Shown: positions 49,484 through 58,848, counted from the first letter of the stretch. The stretch is 64,000 nucleotides of DNA from DASXUL01 sp036504855 (GCA_036504855.1 DASXUL010000123.1:31107-95106); one strand, 5' to 3'. The notes: generated by a model not told the origin, from the letters alone. A program made the numbers and translations.

Positions 49484-50155
49484 ATGAAACCTGTGGAACC
49501 TCTCATGATCTTGACACCTGCCAACCTACCTCTCTCGCTTCGTCCCGGAATGGTGGTGGAGTTGCTTGCGCCGGGCGCATCCGCTCTGGCCTCAATCGTC
49601 TCCGCGGAACTGGGCCGGCTCATCGTCAGCCCCGAGGACACTCCGCCGCCAGCGGGCCGGGTGCTGCTCCGTTTTCCGATGGAAGGACTGATGGTGCAGG
49701 CTTCGGCGCGCCTTACCGAGCTCCCCGGCCGTGAGGATGCCGCTGTGCTGCTGGATTCGTTCGCCAACGTGCAGCGCCTGGAGCGGCGGGCCACCCACCG
49801 ACTGGATGAGCCGGTGCGCGTGCGGGTGCAGGCCGGCGAGGAGCACTCCGAGGCTCGCGTGCTGCCGGCGGTGAACATCAGTGAGCGGGGGCTCTTGCTC
49901 GGGTGGCCCGAACAGCCGGGTGTGGTCCTCGGCGAGCAAGTCAAGATGGGAATCGCCCTGGGCCGAGAGTCGATTGAGGCCACCGGGGAGGTCGTTCGCA
50001 CCGACGATTGCCACTCGGCCATCAAGTTTGTGGAAATCACCCTGGACGCGCGGGACCACATCACTTCGTACGTCTTCCGCCGCGAGCGCGAGCGGCGTCT
50101 GCGCGAAACCCCGTACGATGAACTCCCCGGCCTGCCGCCGGATGGGGAGGTCTGA
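49484..50155 (+). CDS. PilZ-domain protein
   Basis: 223 aa. An N-terminal beta-rich region (about 1-95, YcgR_N-like flagellar-brake fold) is followed by a PilZ domain (about 100-205). The c-di-GMP-binding marks are present: RRATHR (an RxxxR element, about 105-110) and NISERGLLLG (the D/NxSxxG element, about 131-140). A c-di-GMP receptor or effector is the natural role; the HD-GYP protein at 19.6 kb could remove that signal. The start (ATG 49484) is uncertain; ATG 49505 is also in frame and neither has a strong ribosome site. A small membrane gene follows. Confidence 0.82.
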   Translation: MKPVEPLMILTPANLPLSLRPGMVVELLAPGASALASIVSAELGRLIVSPEDTPPPAGRVLLRFPMEGLMVQASARLTELPGREDAAVLLDSFANVQRLERRATHRLDEPVRVRVQAGEEHSEARVLPAVNISERGLLLGWPEQPGVVLGEQVKMGIALGRESIEATGEVVRTDDCHSAIKFVEITLDARDHITSYVFRRERERRLRETPYDELPGLPPDGEV

Positions 50156-50158
50156 TCG

Positions 50159-50365
50159 ATGCATCGACTCCGTTGGACCGCGCTTACATGCATCTTCGCC
50201 GGGCTCCTTGCCGGGCTGATTGTGGCCATCCATTCCGCCATCGCCGGGCTTCCCCCCGTGGTTGCCGTTTGGCGCGTTGGGTTTACATCGGTTTCGGTCT
50301 GGCTTACCCAGGCAAATCTGCTGTCGATCTGGCGCACTCTGTCCGCCGATCCCGTCCGACGCTAG
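50159..50365 (+). CDS. Small membrane protein
   Basis: 68 aa. ATG 50159 has GGGAGG 8 nt upstream, and it starts 3 nt after the PilZ stop, so the two genes are likely co-translated. One clear membrane helix (ALTCIFAGLLAGLIVAIHSA) and a second weaker one. Unrecognised. Possibly a membrane partner of the PilZ protein. Confidence 0.55.
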   Translation: MHRLRWTALTCIFAGLLAGLIVAIHSAIAGLPPVVAVWRVGFTSVSVWLTQANLLSIWRTLSADPVRR

Positions 50366-50446
50366 CATCCGGCCACGTTCTCCATGCCGGGGCCGTGTTT
50401 CGCGCGCTACAGTGATAGGGGCGCCCGCGCAGCCTACCGTCGTGGA

Positions 50447-51631
50447 ATGACCCGCGCCGCCCTGGAAACACGGTTGTCTATGCTCATTCAGACCCACGGA
50501 GACCTCGCGATCCTCTGCGAGGAGCTCGCTAACGAACCCACGCTCTACTTGGATACGGAATTCGTCGGCGAAGGCCGATACTACCCCGACCTGGGCGCCA
50601 TCCAGGTGGCTGCCGGTGATACCGCGGCCCTGATCGACCCGATCGCCATTCAAGACCTGACCCCCTTCCTGGAACTCCTCGCCGACCCCACCAAGGAAAA
50701 GGTCTTCCACGCCGCCAGCCAGGACCTCGCGATATTCTATCGGCTGATGGGCGTCCCAATGGCGCCCGTCTACGACACGCAGCTTGCCGCAGCCCTGCTC
50801 GGGCCCGATGAGCAGATCGCGTTCGTACACCTCGTGGAACGCATTACCGGAAACCGGCTGCGCAAAGAACACTCTTTCACCAACTGGCTACAGCGTCCCC
50901 TGGCCCCCGGGCAGATCGACTACGCCCTGGATGATGTGCGCTACCTCATCCCCGTCCATCAGGCCCAGGTGAAACGCCTGGAAGAGATGGGCCGCACCGA
51001 GTGGGCCCGCGAGGAGTTCACCCGCTTCGAACGCGCCGAAACCTTTGCCCCTCAGGATCCTGAGAGCTTGTTCCTCCGCATCCGCAACGTGGATCGCCTC
51101 GGCGGCCGCACGCTGGCCATCCTGCAGGAGCTCGTGGCCTGGCGCGAAGAGACTGCTCGCGCCGAGAACATCCCCTCCGGGCGCATCGCGCGCGATGAAG
51201 TGATGGTGGAACTGGCCCGCCGCCCCCCGGCGGAGTTGAAGCAACTGCGCGACATCCGCGGCCTCACATCGCAGCAGGCCGAGCGATTTGGACGTCAGAT
51301 GCTGAACGCGGTTGTTGAAGGCTCCCGCCGGCCCGTGCCGAAGGTGCCGGGAAGGACCTCCTTCCCCTCCGCCATGGAACCTACCGTGGATTTCCTGTTT
51401 GTGTGCCTGCGCTCTCTGGCCGTTGAGAAGTCTGTCGCCACCGGAATGGTTGCCACCCGCAGCGACATGAGCCAACTCGCCGTACGAGGCGCCGAGGCGG
51501 ACATCTCGCTGATGCGCGGATGGCGTCGCGGAGCCTTCGGCGAGGAGCTTCTGGCCACCCTAGACGGGCGCGCCACCGCGCGAATCATCCCGGAGACCCG
51601 CGAAGTGCACCTCGAGTGGACCGCGGCGTAG
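50447..51631 (+). CDS. rnd: Ribonuclease D
   Basis: 394 aa, a DEDD 3'-5' exoribonuclease. DTEF in YLDTEFVG is Exo I; VFHAASQDLAIF (about 87-98) is Exo II; Exo III is DYALDDVRYL (about 159-168). One HRDC-like helical domain follows (about 210-300), with ENIPSGRIARDEVMVELARR. It trims stable RNA precursors. Weak ribosome site (GTGGA). TACCGT ends 6 nt before the ATG, so a leaderless start is possible. It ends in a clean terminator. Confidence 0.9.
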   Translation: MTRAALETRLSMLIQTHGDLAILCEELANEPTLYLDTEFVGEGRYYPDLGAIQVAAGDTAALIDPIAIQDLTPFLELLADPTKEKVFHAASQDLAIFYRLMGVPMAPVYDTQLAAALLGPDEQIAFVHLVERITGNRLRKEHSFTNWLQRPLAPGQIDYALDDVRYLIPVHQAQVKRLEEMGRTEWAREEFTRFERAETFAPQDPESLFLRIRNVDRLGGRTLAILQELVAWREETARAENIPSGRIARDEVMVELARRPPAELKQLRDIRGLTSQQAERFGRQMLNAVVEGSRRPVPKVPGRTSFPSAMEPTVDFLFVCLRSLAVEKSVATGMVATRSDMSQLAVRGAEADISLMRGWRRGAFGEELLATLDGRATARIIPETREVHLEWTAA

Positions 51632-51661
51632 CCTTCGAACGCCGGAAGCGGATAAGTGGAG

Positions 51662-51696
51662 CGGGGCCGGGGATACCCGGCCCCGTTTTCCGTTTT
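51662..51696 (+). terminator. Rho-independent terminator after rnd
   Basis: A perfect 10-bp stem CGGGGCCGGG/CCCGGCCCCG around GATA is followed directly by TTTTCCGTTTT. This is a textbook intrinsic terminator. Confidence 0.9.
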
Positions 51697-51904
51697 GGGT
51701 GCGCCATGAAGCGCGGAAGCGCCGTCCGCCCGTCGCCCCCGACCGCTTGCGATCACAAGTCCCCTTCCCTCGCCCTCCGGGCGACTGCCGTGATACCATT
51801 TGGCTCCAGGCCGGCGATCGCGGCTAGGCGCTGCCGGCTATAGAGGGCCGCAGTACACCTGACGCTCCTTCCTAACGTTTCCCCTTCGGCGAGGAGGCCA
51901 TCGT

Positions 51905-53617
51905 ATGGAACCCGTGCTCTTGATACATGGATATAGCTCGGAGGGCCGCGACCTGCCGGAGGGCGCAGACGTCGCCGGGCCAACCGGGGAGATATATGGC
52001 GATCTTCCCGCGCGATTGAGGAGGCGGTACCCAGACCTGGAGGTGGCCGGCGTCGATATGAGCCGCTATACCTCCCTCTATGACAACGTCGACCTGGAAG
52101 ACCTGACCCTCGCCCTGGACCGCGTACTGCATTCGGACCCGTACCGCGGCCTTCTGAGCACAGGCTTCAACGCCATCATCCACAGCACAGGCGCTCTCGT
52201 GATCCGCAACTGGGTTAGGCGGTGCAGCCCCAAGCCTTCGCCGCTACGGCGCGTGATCCACCTCGCGGGGGCCAACTTCGGCAGCGGCTGGGCCAGCGTT
52301 GGCGAAAGCGACCTGGTCAAGTGGGGGCGCCTGCTGTTCGCCGGCGGCACGGAGCGCGGCATCGCCGTGCTTGAGGGCCTCGAGTTGGGGTCCAGCTTCG
52401 CCATCGACCTCCACCGCTATTTCCTCGAAGACGGCAACAACATGCTGCGCGACTACGGCGTGATGGAGTTCAACATCGTCGGCAGTCAGGTCTCCCTGGG
52501 CGCCGCGGTGCACCTGCCCATCCGCTACGGCAAGGAAGATGGATCAGATGGCGTCGTCCGCGTCTGCGCCAGCAACCTGAACCACCACTACATTGAGATC
52601 GGCCCAACGCCGGACGCGGATCGCGACTGGGAGGCCGCAATCGCACACGCCGACCAGGAGGCGGATCGACTGGCGACGATAGGGCGCAAGCTGGACGATG
52701 TAACCAGAGCGCCCGGCGAGGCCCCGGGCGAAGGCGCCGCGGCCGAAGACGAGGCGGCGCGAGGCGGCATCGACGCCACGTATTACGGCGTGCTCAGAGA
52801 TTGCCGGCCGGCGGACTCGATGGACTCGGCCGCCGCGCTGAGCGTGGCCTCTCCGGGACCCTTCACCCACGTACGGGCTCGAACACCGTTCGCCATCCCC
52901 TACCGCACCTCCCACTCCGGCGACGACATTGGCATCGTACACGGAGAACAGACAAAGAGCGAGGTCGACGATCTCATCGACCATGCATTCGCATGCACGC
53001 GCGACGCCGGCGGCGCCGTAGACCTGGCCGCCTACGAAGCGGCTGCCCGGTACTACGACGGCGCTACCTCGCGGACCTACGAGACGGTGTTGAGCCAGGC
53101 GCACAAGGACTGGTTTGATCGGGTGCTGGGCGAGTTCATCAAGCCCATCCAGGAGCAGTGGCAGAATCCGCCAGGGCAATATGACAAACACGCTCAGGTC
53201 ATTGTGCGCGTGCGCGACCACCACGGCCGCCCCGTCAGGAACTGCTCCGTGAGCTTCAACTCGTTCGGGGGAGGCGCCGAGCCGCACACCATGGTCAACG
53301 AGCTCATCGAGGACACGCACGTCAACGCTGGCGCCCGCGGAAACTGCACGTTCTATCTCCGCACCGATGCCTACCAAGTCCGCGACGGCGCGGCGGGCTG
53401 GTTTCCGCGAATCCCTGACATCAAGGGGCTGGACCTGGAGATCGACAGCATAGACGGCTCCGAGGACCGCATCCGATTCGTGCCGTTGCGCCTGCGGATT
53501 TCGGAAGACCAGCTCAGCGCATGGATTCGCCCGCACCGAACCACGATCCTGGACGTTCAGCTCCTGAGACTGCCGGCGGCGCGCACATTCCTCGTCGTCC
53601 GCGCCGGTCAGGGCTGA
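51905..53617 (+). CDS. Alpha/beta hydrolase with C-terminal beta domain
   Basis: 570 aa. ATG 51905 is preceded by GAGGAGG. The opening PVLLIHGYSS and the nucleophile elbow IIHSTGALV (Ser94 in an xHSTG form of GxSxG) define a lipase/esterase-type hydrolase; a possible acid and His follow later (NHHYIEIG, about 222). The region after about 230 is not hydrolase-like, with an acidic linker (about 270-290) and then a beta-rich part containing HAQVIVRVRDHHGRPVRNCS. There is no signal peptide. The substrate is unknown. It could be a phospholipase-like effector or a polymer esterase; neither can be proven here. Confidence 0.75.
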   Translation: MEPVLLIHGYSSEGRDLPEGADVAGPTGEIYGDLPARLRRRYPDLEVAGVDMSRYTSLYDNVDLEDLTLALDRVLHSDPYRGLLSTGFNAIIHSTGALVIRNWVRRCSPKPSPLRRVIHLAGANFGSGWASVGESDLVKWGRLLFAGGTERGIAVLEGLELGSSFAIDLHRYFLEDGNNMLRDYGVMEFNIVGSQVSLGAAVHLPIRYGKEDGSDGVVRVCASNLNHHYIEIGPTPDADRDWEAAIAHADQEADRLATIGRKLDDVTRAPGEAPGEGAAAEDEAARGGIDATYYGVLRDCRPADSMDSAAALSVASPGPFTHVRARTPFAIPYRTSHSGDDIGIVHGEQTKSEVDDLIDHAFACTRDAGGAVDLAAYEAAARYYDGATSRTYETVLSQAHKDWFDRVLGEFIKPIQEQWQNPPGQYDKHAQVIVRVRDHHGRPVRNCSVSFNSFGGGAEPHTMVNELIEDTHVNAGARGNCTFYLRTDAYQVRDGAAGWFPRIPDIKGLDLEIDSIDGSEDRIRFVPLRLRISEDQLSAWIRPHRTTILDVQLLRLPAARTFLVVRAGQG

Positions 53618-53650
53618 CGCCGAGCCTCTTAGCGCCGCTGGAGCCAAAGC

Positions 53651-53688
53651 AAAAGGGGCCCTCCCGAAGGAGAGCCCCTTCCGTTTTT
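53651..53688. terminator. Bidirectional terminator between hydrolase and SLH porin genes
   Basis: AAGGGGCCCTCC and GGAGAGCCCCTT pair with one mismatch around CGAA. T-rich runs lie on both sides (TTTTT on plus; TTTTGCTTT on minus), so it can serve both converging genes. Confidence 0.8.
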
Positions 53689-53704
53689 GGGATCGTCCCC
53701 GAAC

Positions 53705-55660
53705 CTAGAACTTCACCTGGAACTGCGCGACGGCAACGTTGCCCTTCGCATCTTCACCGTTGGTGAGGAAGTGGTTCTTGTAGTCGATGATCTGGTAGAG
53801 CAACTTCAGCGAGGTGTTCTCGCCGAGGTCGCTGCCCAGGCCGATGTTGTAGTAGTTTTCCTTCGCGTCGCCATTGGCGGAAGCGTAGGTGGGGTTGATG
53901 TCCTTGTAGAGCACCTGCTCCATGCCAAGGTCCACGCGGCTGGCTGAGGTGAGCCCGTAGCGCAGGCCGGCGGTCACGTGCTGGAGCTTGGTGTCGTTAG
54001 CGGTTTCCAGCGCATTGGCGCCGTACCCGCGCACCACGGAGCGGTAGTCGTCGAATCCGCCCGTAACAGCCAGGCGGCTGCTGAAGGCGTATGCGGCGGT
54101 GGTTACGATGCCCTTGATGTTCGTCGGGTTCTGCCAGGAGCCCAGGGCGCCCCAGGATCCGGGTGCTCCGAAGAACGGGTCCACCTGGCGGTAACCGGCG
54201 GTAACGGCCAGGCCGCCCGCGTTCAGTGAGAGGCGACCGTCGTAGGCGTTGTGCAGGTCACGCGGGAACGCGGTCTCATTGTCGATCTTGAACTTGCCGC
54301 GGCTCTCGAGGTTGCTGGAGGAGAACTCGCCGGCGAAGCCAAGCTTGCCGAAGAGCTTCAACTTGAGGTCGGCGCCGTAGACCTGCGCGCGGTCGGCGGG
54401 AGTCGTGCTGTTGTTGACGAGCTGGTTGTTCTGGAGGGCGGCCTCAATGAAGGTCAGTCCCAGTTGGCCGGAGAGCGGAGTCGGCATGGTGGCGTGGAAG
54501 CCGGCGCTTTGCGTGATCTCCGCGACCGTGGTCGGGATGCCCGGGAACAGGGCGAGCTGCCACTCCGCGTACGGGTTCTGGGTGCGCGGCGTGTAGTTCG
54601 CGGTAACGTACAGCGGGAATCCGCCGCCAGCGGCCTGGGTGGCATGCGTGCCGCCGTAAGCGACAACGCCGATCTTGCCCAGGTTGAACGTCGACTTCAG
54701 ACCCGTGAAGACAACGTCGCCGTTGTCGGTGCGGGTGATGTTCGTGTAAGCGTCGTAGTCCTGAAGCTTAAGGGTGTACGGGGTAAACTGAACGCCCGTC
54801 TTGCCGGCCTCGATGTCCATCTTGCCCAGCGGGCCAGCGGAGAGCGGCGCTGAGATGTAGGCCTTCCAAGGCGTGATCTCGGCGTTGTTGCTGCCGTTGG
54901 TGGCGGCGCCGTAGGGGAACGGGAAGGGCGTGGGGCCAACGCTCGTGCCAGCGGCGAAGCCGCCGGTGTAGTTGCCGGCGTTCAGCAGCAGGTTGGCGGT
55001 GACGGTCTTGTTGACCTTGGCGCGGAGCGCGAGGTCCATGTCATACAGAACCTGGTAGCGCTCCAGGATGTTGGAGCTCGGGTTCAGGCTGCGGCCGTTG
55101 AGGTCCAACGGCGACACGCCGCGGTTGCGAGAGCCGCGATCCGTGCTGGTGCCTCTGCCGATGGCGTTCAGCTCACCGTTGATCTTAACGCGGCTGACTT
55201 CGTCCTCCAGGATGCCCACGCGGCGGGTGAGGTCGGCGAGATCTTTCTTCACGCCGGCGACGTCCACCTGCAGCATCTGGAGTTCGGGGGTGAACTGGTC
55301 CACCAGCTTCTTCAGCGTATCGAAGTCGTCCTTGGAGACGAATCCGTTTAGCTGATCCTTGGTGGCGAGGTTGGACAGGTTCGGGGTCTCCCCTGGCTTG
55401 ACGGCGCTGACCTGGTCCTTGATATAGGTTTCGAGCTGCGGGATCATACGAGCGATGACCACCGCGAACTCGTAGCGGGTCATGGCCCGCTTACCGCCGA
55501 AGGTGCCGTCCGGGTAGCCAATCACGAGCCCGCGCTGAGCGAGGGTGTTGACCGCCTGGTAAGCCCAATGGTCCTGAGGGACATCCGCGAACGGAGCCTG
55601 GGCGTGGGCGACTGTGGCCACAATGGCGACAGCGCCGAATGTTGCGATGAGTTTCCTCAT
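53705..55660 (-). CDS. SLH-domain outer-membrane porin-like protein
   Basis: 651 aa, with signal peptide (MRKLIATFGAVAIVATVAHA). An S-layer homology domain follows (about 22-80: FADVPQDHWAYQAVNTLAQR, then VIGYPDGTFGG), then a coiled-coil linker (about 95-165, VKKDLADLTRRVGILEDEV) and a beta-barrel of about 480 residues ending in AQFQVKF, with the terminal Phe typical of outer-membrane barrels. The SLH domain binds peptidoglycan-linked polymers, tethering the barrel. Such proteins occur in Deinococcus, cyanobacteria and armatimonads. The start has GGAGGAG. It points to a diderm envelope. Confidence 0.87.
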   Translation of the reverse strand: MRKLIATFGAVAIVATVAHAQAPFADVPQDHWAYQAVNTLAQRGLVIGYPDGTFGGKRAMTRYEFAVVIARMIPQLETYIKDQVSAVKPGETPNLSNLATKDQLNGFVSKDDFDTLKKLVDQFTPELQMLQVDVAGVKKDLADLTRRVGILEDEVSRVKINGELNAIGRGTSTDRGSRNRGVSPLDLNGRSLNPSSNILERYQVLYDMDLALRAKVNKTVTANLLLNAGNYTGGFAAGTSVGPTPFPFPYGAATNGSNNAEITPWKAYISAPLSAGPLGKMDIEAGKTGVQFTPYTLKLQDYDAYTNITRTDNGDVVFTGLKSTFNLGKIGVVAYGGTHATQAAGGGFPLYVTANYTPRTQNPYAEWQLALFPGIPTTVAEITQSAGFHATMPTPLSGQLGLTFIEAALQNNQLVNNSTTPADRAQVYGADLKLKLFGKLGFAGEFSSSNLESRGKFKIDNETAFPRDLHNAYDGRLSLNAGGLAVTAGYRQVDPFFGAPGSWGALGSWQNPTNIKGIVTTAAYAFSSRLAVTGGFDDYRSVVRGYGANALETANDTKLQHVTAGLRYGLTSASRVDLGMEQVLYKDINPTYASANGDAKENYYNIGLGSDLGENTSLKLLYQIIDYKNHFLTNGEDAKGNVAVAQFQVKF

Positions 55661-55890
55661 GCGCTCCTCCTCATGGTGGGGGCAGATTCTCTAGGAGGCG
55701 ATCGAGATGGGGGAGGCGGCCGCGAGTGGCCATGTTTCCTCTGACCTGTGCTCCCTCAGCACGCTCACCAGCGGTTCCCCGGTTCTGCCGTTCCACCGGG
55801 ATGTAATTGACGGGAAACCACTACAAGGATAGCATCGGCCGGTCGCCAGGGGAAACGTAGCGCAAGCGTCATCTCGCCCCAAAAAGCAAG

Positions 55891-55919
55891 AGAGCCACGC
55901 TTGCGTAAAGCGTGGCTCT
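55891..55919 (-). terminator. Terminator of tRNA-Leu
   Basis: AGAGCCACGCTT and AAGCGTGGCTCT form a 12-bp stem around 5 nt. On the minus strand it is followed by CTTGCTTTTT. It lies 32 nt downstream of the tRNA. Confidence 0.8.
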
Positions 55920-55950
55920 CCTGTGCTATCATCCGAAGATGCGATAAGCG

Positions 55951-56036
55951 TGGTGCCGAAGGCGGGATTCGAACCCGCACGGGGTTGCCCCCGACGGTTT
56001 TTGAGACCGTTGCGTCTGCCATTCCGCCACTTCGGC
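55951..56036 (-). tRNA. tRNA-Leu (anticodon CAA)
   Basis: 86 nt with encoded CCA. The acceptor stem is GCCGAAG/CTTCGGC; anticodon stem ACGGT/ACCGT with loop CTCAAAA; a long type-II variable arm (CGGGGGCAACCCCG); T-arm GCGGG/CCCGC around TTCGAAT. It decodes UUG. Confidence 0.94.
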
Positions 56037-56116
56037 CCGGTTCCACTTTAACACGTTTGCCGCACGCTGTCAACCGAATGCCCGGACGCGCGTTGCGCGT
56101 CAGAAAGGCTGGTCCC

Positions 56117-57295
56117 GTGGACGATCAGCAGTACTCAGCACCGCCGCAAGACCGAACCCCCTCCGCCGAGCCTGGCGCCTTCGAGCAGACCTTTGAGCCG
56201 GAAGAGCGGCCGGCGCCGCCGCCCCCACCGCCTCCGACTCCTCCTACGCCCCCGCCTCCCCCGCCGCCGTCTTTCTATGCCCCGGCTGCCCCTCCGCCGC
56301 GAAAGAAAGGCGCCAACTGGGGGCTCTTCCTCGGCGGCGCCGTGTTGGGATGCGGCTGCCTGCCGCTTGTGGCGTTCCTGCTCTTCTCAGCCAGCATTGG
56401 CGCGCTGATGGGCAGCGGATCCTCGTCCGGAGTGGGGCCGTCGCGCGATTCCGTGGCCGTCATCGACGTTTCGGGCGTCATCACCTCTGGTGAGCTGACG
56501 CGCAGCCCGTTCGGTTCCAGCGGCGCCGATGCGCAGTACATCATCGAGCAGTTGGAAAAGACGCGCACGAACCGCCATATCAAGGCCGTCGTCCTTTGGA
56601 TCAACAGCCCTGGCGGCAGCGCCGCGGGTTCCGACGCCGTCTACACCGAAGTTCAGAAGGTTCGAACCTCGGGCAAGAAGGTCGTGGTGGCCATGGGTGA
56701 CGTTGCCGCGTCCGGCGGTTATTACATCGCCAGCGCCGCGGATCGCATCTACGCTAACGGCGCTACGCTCACCGGCAGCATCGGCGTCATCTCCGAGATC
56801 CCCAACTACAGCAATCCCAACTCCTGGGCGAAGAAGAGCGGCCTGATGGACGCCGAGGTAATCAAGTCCGGTAAGTTCAAGGACATGGGAAACCCCATGC
56901 GCCCCATGACCCGCGAGGAGAGAGCCCTCTTCCAGCAGATGGTGGATGACATCTATGGGCAGTTCCTGAACGCCGTCAGCAAGGCTAGGCGCATCCCGGT
57001 GGCTACCCTTCGCCCCCTGGCGGATGGTCGCGTCTACACCGGGCGCCAGGCCGTCAAGAACGGTCTGGTTGACGAGATCGGCAATCTGCGCGACGCCATC
57101 TCCTACGCCGGCGAGCAGGCCCACCTCGGCCCCGACCCGATGGTGCACAAGATGGGCGGCAGCAGCCTCTCGGACTTCCTCACGGGAACCGAAACTATGT
57201 ACCAGGGCGCCTCTCTGCCAAGTCGGCTGCGGGGCCTTCTGTTGATGGACCCGCGCGCCGCGGCCATGGCCGGCCACCTTGCCGAACAGCCCTGA
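56117..57295 (+). CDS. sppA: S49 signal peptide peptidase with proline-rich N-terminus
   Basis: 392 aa. The start is GTG 56117, 8 nt after AAAGG. It has an N-terminal Pro-rich segment (about 34-70) with long proline runs, a transmembrane helix (about 75-100, LFLGGAVLGCGCLPLVAFLL) and a single S49 peptidase domain (about 110-330). The nucleophile is Ser199 in MGDVAASGGYY, and the general-base Lys lies in the SGKFKDMGNP segment (about 251-260), giving the Ser/Lys dyad. INSPGGSAAGSD and ATLTGSIGVISE are family motifs. It digests remnant signal peptides in the membrane. The polyproline stretch would need EF-P for translation. Confidence 0.9.
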   Translation: MDDQQYSAPPQDRTPSAEPGAFEQTFEPEERPAPPPPPPPTPPTPPPPPPPSFYAPAAPPPRKKGANWGLFLGGAVLGCGCLPLVAFLLFSASIGALMGSGSSSGVGPSRDSVAVIDVSGVITSGELTRSPFGSSGADAQYIIEQLEKTRTNRHIKAVVLWINSPGGSAAGSDAVYTEVQKVRTSGKKVVVAMGDVAASGGYYIASAADRIYANGATLTGSIGVISEIPNYSNPNSWAKKSGLMDAEVIKSGKFKDMGNPMRPMTREERALFQQMVDDIYGQFLNAVSKARRIPVATLRPLADGRVYTGRQAVKNGLVDEIGNLRDAISYAGEQAHLGPDPMVHKMGGSSLSDFLTGTETMYQGASLPSRLRGLLLMDPRAAAMAGHLAEQP

Positions 57296-57311
57296 CTCCG
57301 TGACGATTCGG

Positions 57312-57357
57312 TGCGGCGCCGCTGGCGGTTTATGCCCGCGGCGCCGCACAAACCGCC
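57312..57357 (+). other. Overlapping alternative stem-loops after sppA
   Basis: Stem A pairs TGCGGCGCCGC (57312-57322) with 57338-57348 (11 bp). Stem B pairs GGCGGTTT (57324-57331) with AAACCGCC (57350-57357). The two interleave and exclude each other. Likely 3'-end structure of the sppA transcript; no T-run follows. Confidence 0.4.
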
Positions 57358-57377
57358 GTTCCGACGCTCCGGCGCGG

Positions 57378-57408
57378 TTGGACTCCCGTTCGCCGTATCC
57401 GGTAGAAT
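57378..57408 (+). promoter_or_regulatory. Promoter for rimO
   Basis: TTGGAC (57378-57383), a 19-nt spacer and TAGAAT (57403-57408), about 105 nt before the rimO start. Confidence 0.5.
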
Positions 57409-57513
57409 GAACGTGTACAAAGTCAGCGTTTGACGGAAACGAGCAGGCCTCCGGGGCTTGACTCGTTTCTTCGTGTGTGCGGGCGGGGAGGTCTCCCGTC
57501 ATGGAGTACGTGC

Positions 57514-58848
57514 ATGGCGGTAAAAGTAGGCCTCATCAGCCTTGGGTGTCCGAAAAACACGGTGGATTCGGAGACCATGCTGGGCCAACTGGTTGACGCC
57601 GGCATGGAAGTGTGTACAAACGAGGAAGACGCCGACGTCCTCATCGTGAATACCTGCGGATTCAAGGAAGACGCGGCCCGCGAGAGCGTGGACGCTCTGC
57701 TCCGCTCGTCGCAATGGAAGAAGCGGTCCAAGGGACGCGCCGTGGTGGCGGCCGGATGCCTGGTGCAACGGTACGGGGCCGATCTGGCGACCGAGCTTCC
57801 TGAGGTCGACGCCTTCGTAGGCGTTGGGCAGTACGATGGCCTCGCCGAACAGGTGAGGACCATCCTCGCCGGCCCGGCGGCGCCGCTGTTGCAGATCGGT
57901 CCGCCGCGAGCCATCCCGCACGAACAGGGGCGACGGGTACTCAGCACTCCGCCGTGGACCGCCTACGTGCGCATCAGCGACGGCTGCGATTATCGCTGCT
58001 CGTTCTGCACGATTCCGTCCATTCGCGGCGATCATGCCAGCCGGCCGATTGAGGCCATCGTCGGCGAGACCGAGCGGCTTGCCTCCGAGGGCGTGAAAGA
58101 GATCGTTCTGGTTGCCCAGGACTCGATGCGTTACGGATGGGATTTGTATGGAACGTTGGCCTTGCCGAAGCTGCTCCACGCCTTAGCCCGCGTGGACGGA
58201 ATCCGCTGGATCCGCGTGATGTACGCCTACCCGGCCACGGTGACGGACACGGTGATCGAGGCGATCGCCAGTGAACCAAAGGTCGTGAAATATCTGGATA
58301 TCCCGCTTCAGCATGCGGACCGGAGCGTGCTGAAGGCGATGAACCGCCCCGGTGATGGCGGGCGGTACCTGAAGATCTTGGAACGATTCCGAGCGGCCTG
58401 CCCCGAGATCGCCATCCGCAGCACTTTCATCGTTGGTCACCCGGGCGAGACCCCGGAGGCGTTTGCCTCTCTGAAGAGCTTCCTGCGAGACGCTCAATTG
58501 GACCGAGTTGGGGTCTTCACGTTCTGTCGCGAAGACGGAACGCCCTCCGCGGAGATGGGCGGTTCCGTGGGATCGCGCACGGCGGAAAAGCGCCGCGGGG
58601 AATTGATGAAGGTCCAGGCCGCCGTTTCCCGTGAAAAGAACCGCCGGCTTCTCGGCCAGACGCTGGATGTGCTGGTGGAGAAGGAAACGGCGCCGGGCGA
58701 GTATCTTGGACGGTCATACCGCGACGCGCCGGAAATCGACGGCGCCGTGGCCTTCTCGGCCGCGGAGGCCCGGCTGGGCGATATCGTCTCGGTTCGCGTG
58801 ACCGGAAGCGGCGCGCACGATCTCTCTGGGACGCTGGCCTCAGGCTAG
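57514..58848 (+). CDS. rimO: Ribosomal protein S12 methylthiotransferase RimO
   Basis: 444-aa radical SAM enzyme that methylthiolates an Asp of ribosomal protein S12. The UPF0004 domain (SLGCPKNTVDSE about 9-20; NTCGFKEDA about 46; GCLVQRY about 84) holds three Cys for the second cluster. The radical SAM CDYRCSFC motif is at about 160, followed by a TRAM domain at the end. The start is ATG 57514 with GGAG about 8 nt upstream; an upstream in-frame start adds 28 unlike residues. MiaB is the close relative, but SLGCPKN and the length favour RimO. Confidence 0.92.
   Translation: MAVKVGLISLGCPKNTVDSETMLGQLVDAGMEVCTNEEDADVLIVNTCGFKEDAARESVDALLRSSQWKKRSKGRAVVAAGCLVQRYGADLATELPEVDAFVGVGQYDGLAEQVRTILAGPAAPLLQIGPPRAIPHEQGRRVLSTPPWTAYVRISDGCDYRCSFCTIPSIRGDHASRPIEAIVGETERLASEGVKEIVLVAQDSMRYGWDLYGTLALPKLLHALARVDGIRWIRVMYAYPATVTDTVIEAIASEPKVVKYLDIPLQHADRSVLKAMNRPGDGGRYLKILERFRAACPEIAIRSTFIVGHPGETPEAFASLKSFLRDAQLDRVGVFTFCREDGTPSAEMGGSVGSRTAEKRRGELMKVQAAVSREKNRRLLGQTLDVLVEKETAPGEYLGRSYRDAPEIDGAVAFSAAEARLGDIVSVRVTGSGAHDLSGTLASG

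Noticed and set aside
49592..50872. 426-codon open frame antisense to PilZ and rnd
   Set aside because: It spans two unrelated plus-strand genes, which a real gene would not.
57413..57433. Six-codon ORF (VYKVSV) as a leader peptide for rimO
   Set aside because: No attenuator structure follows and the codons show no bias to a regulatory amino acid.
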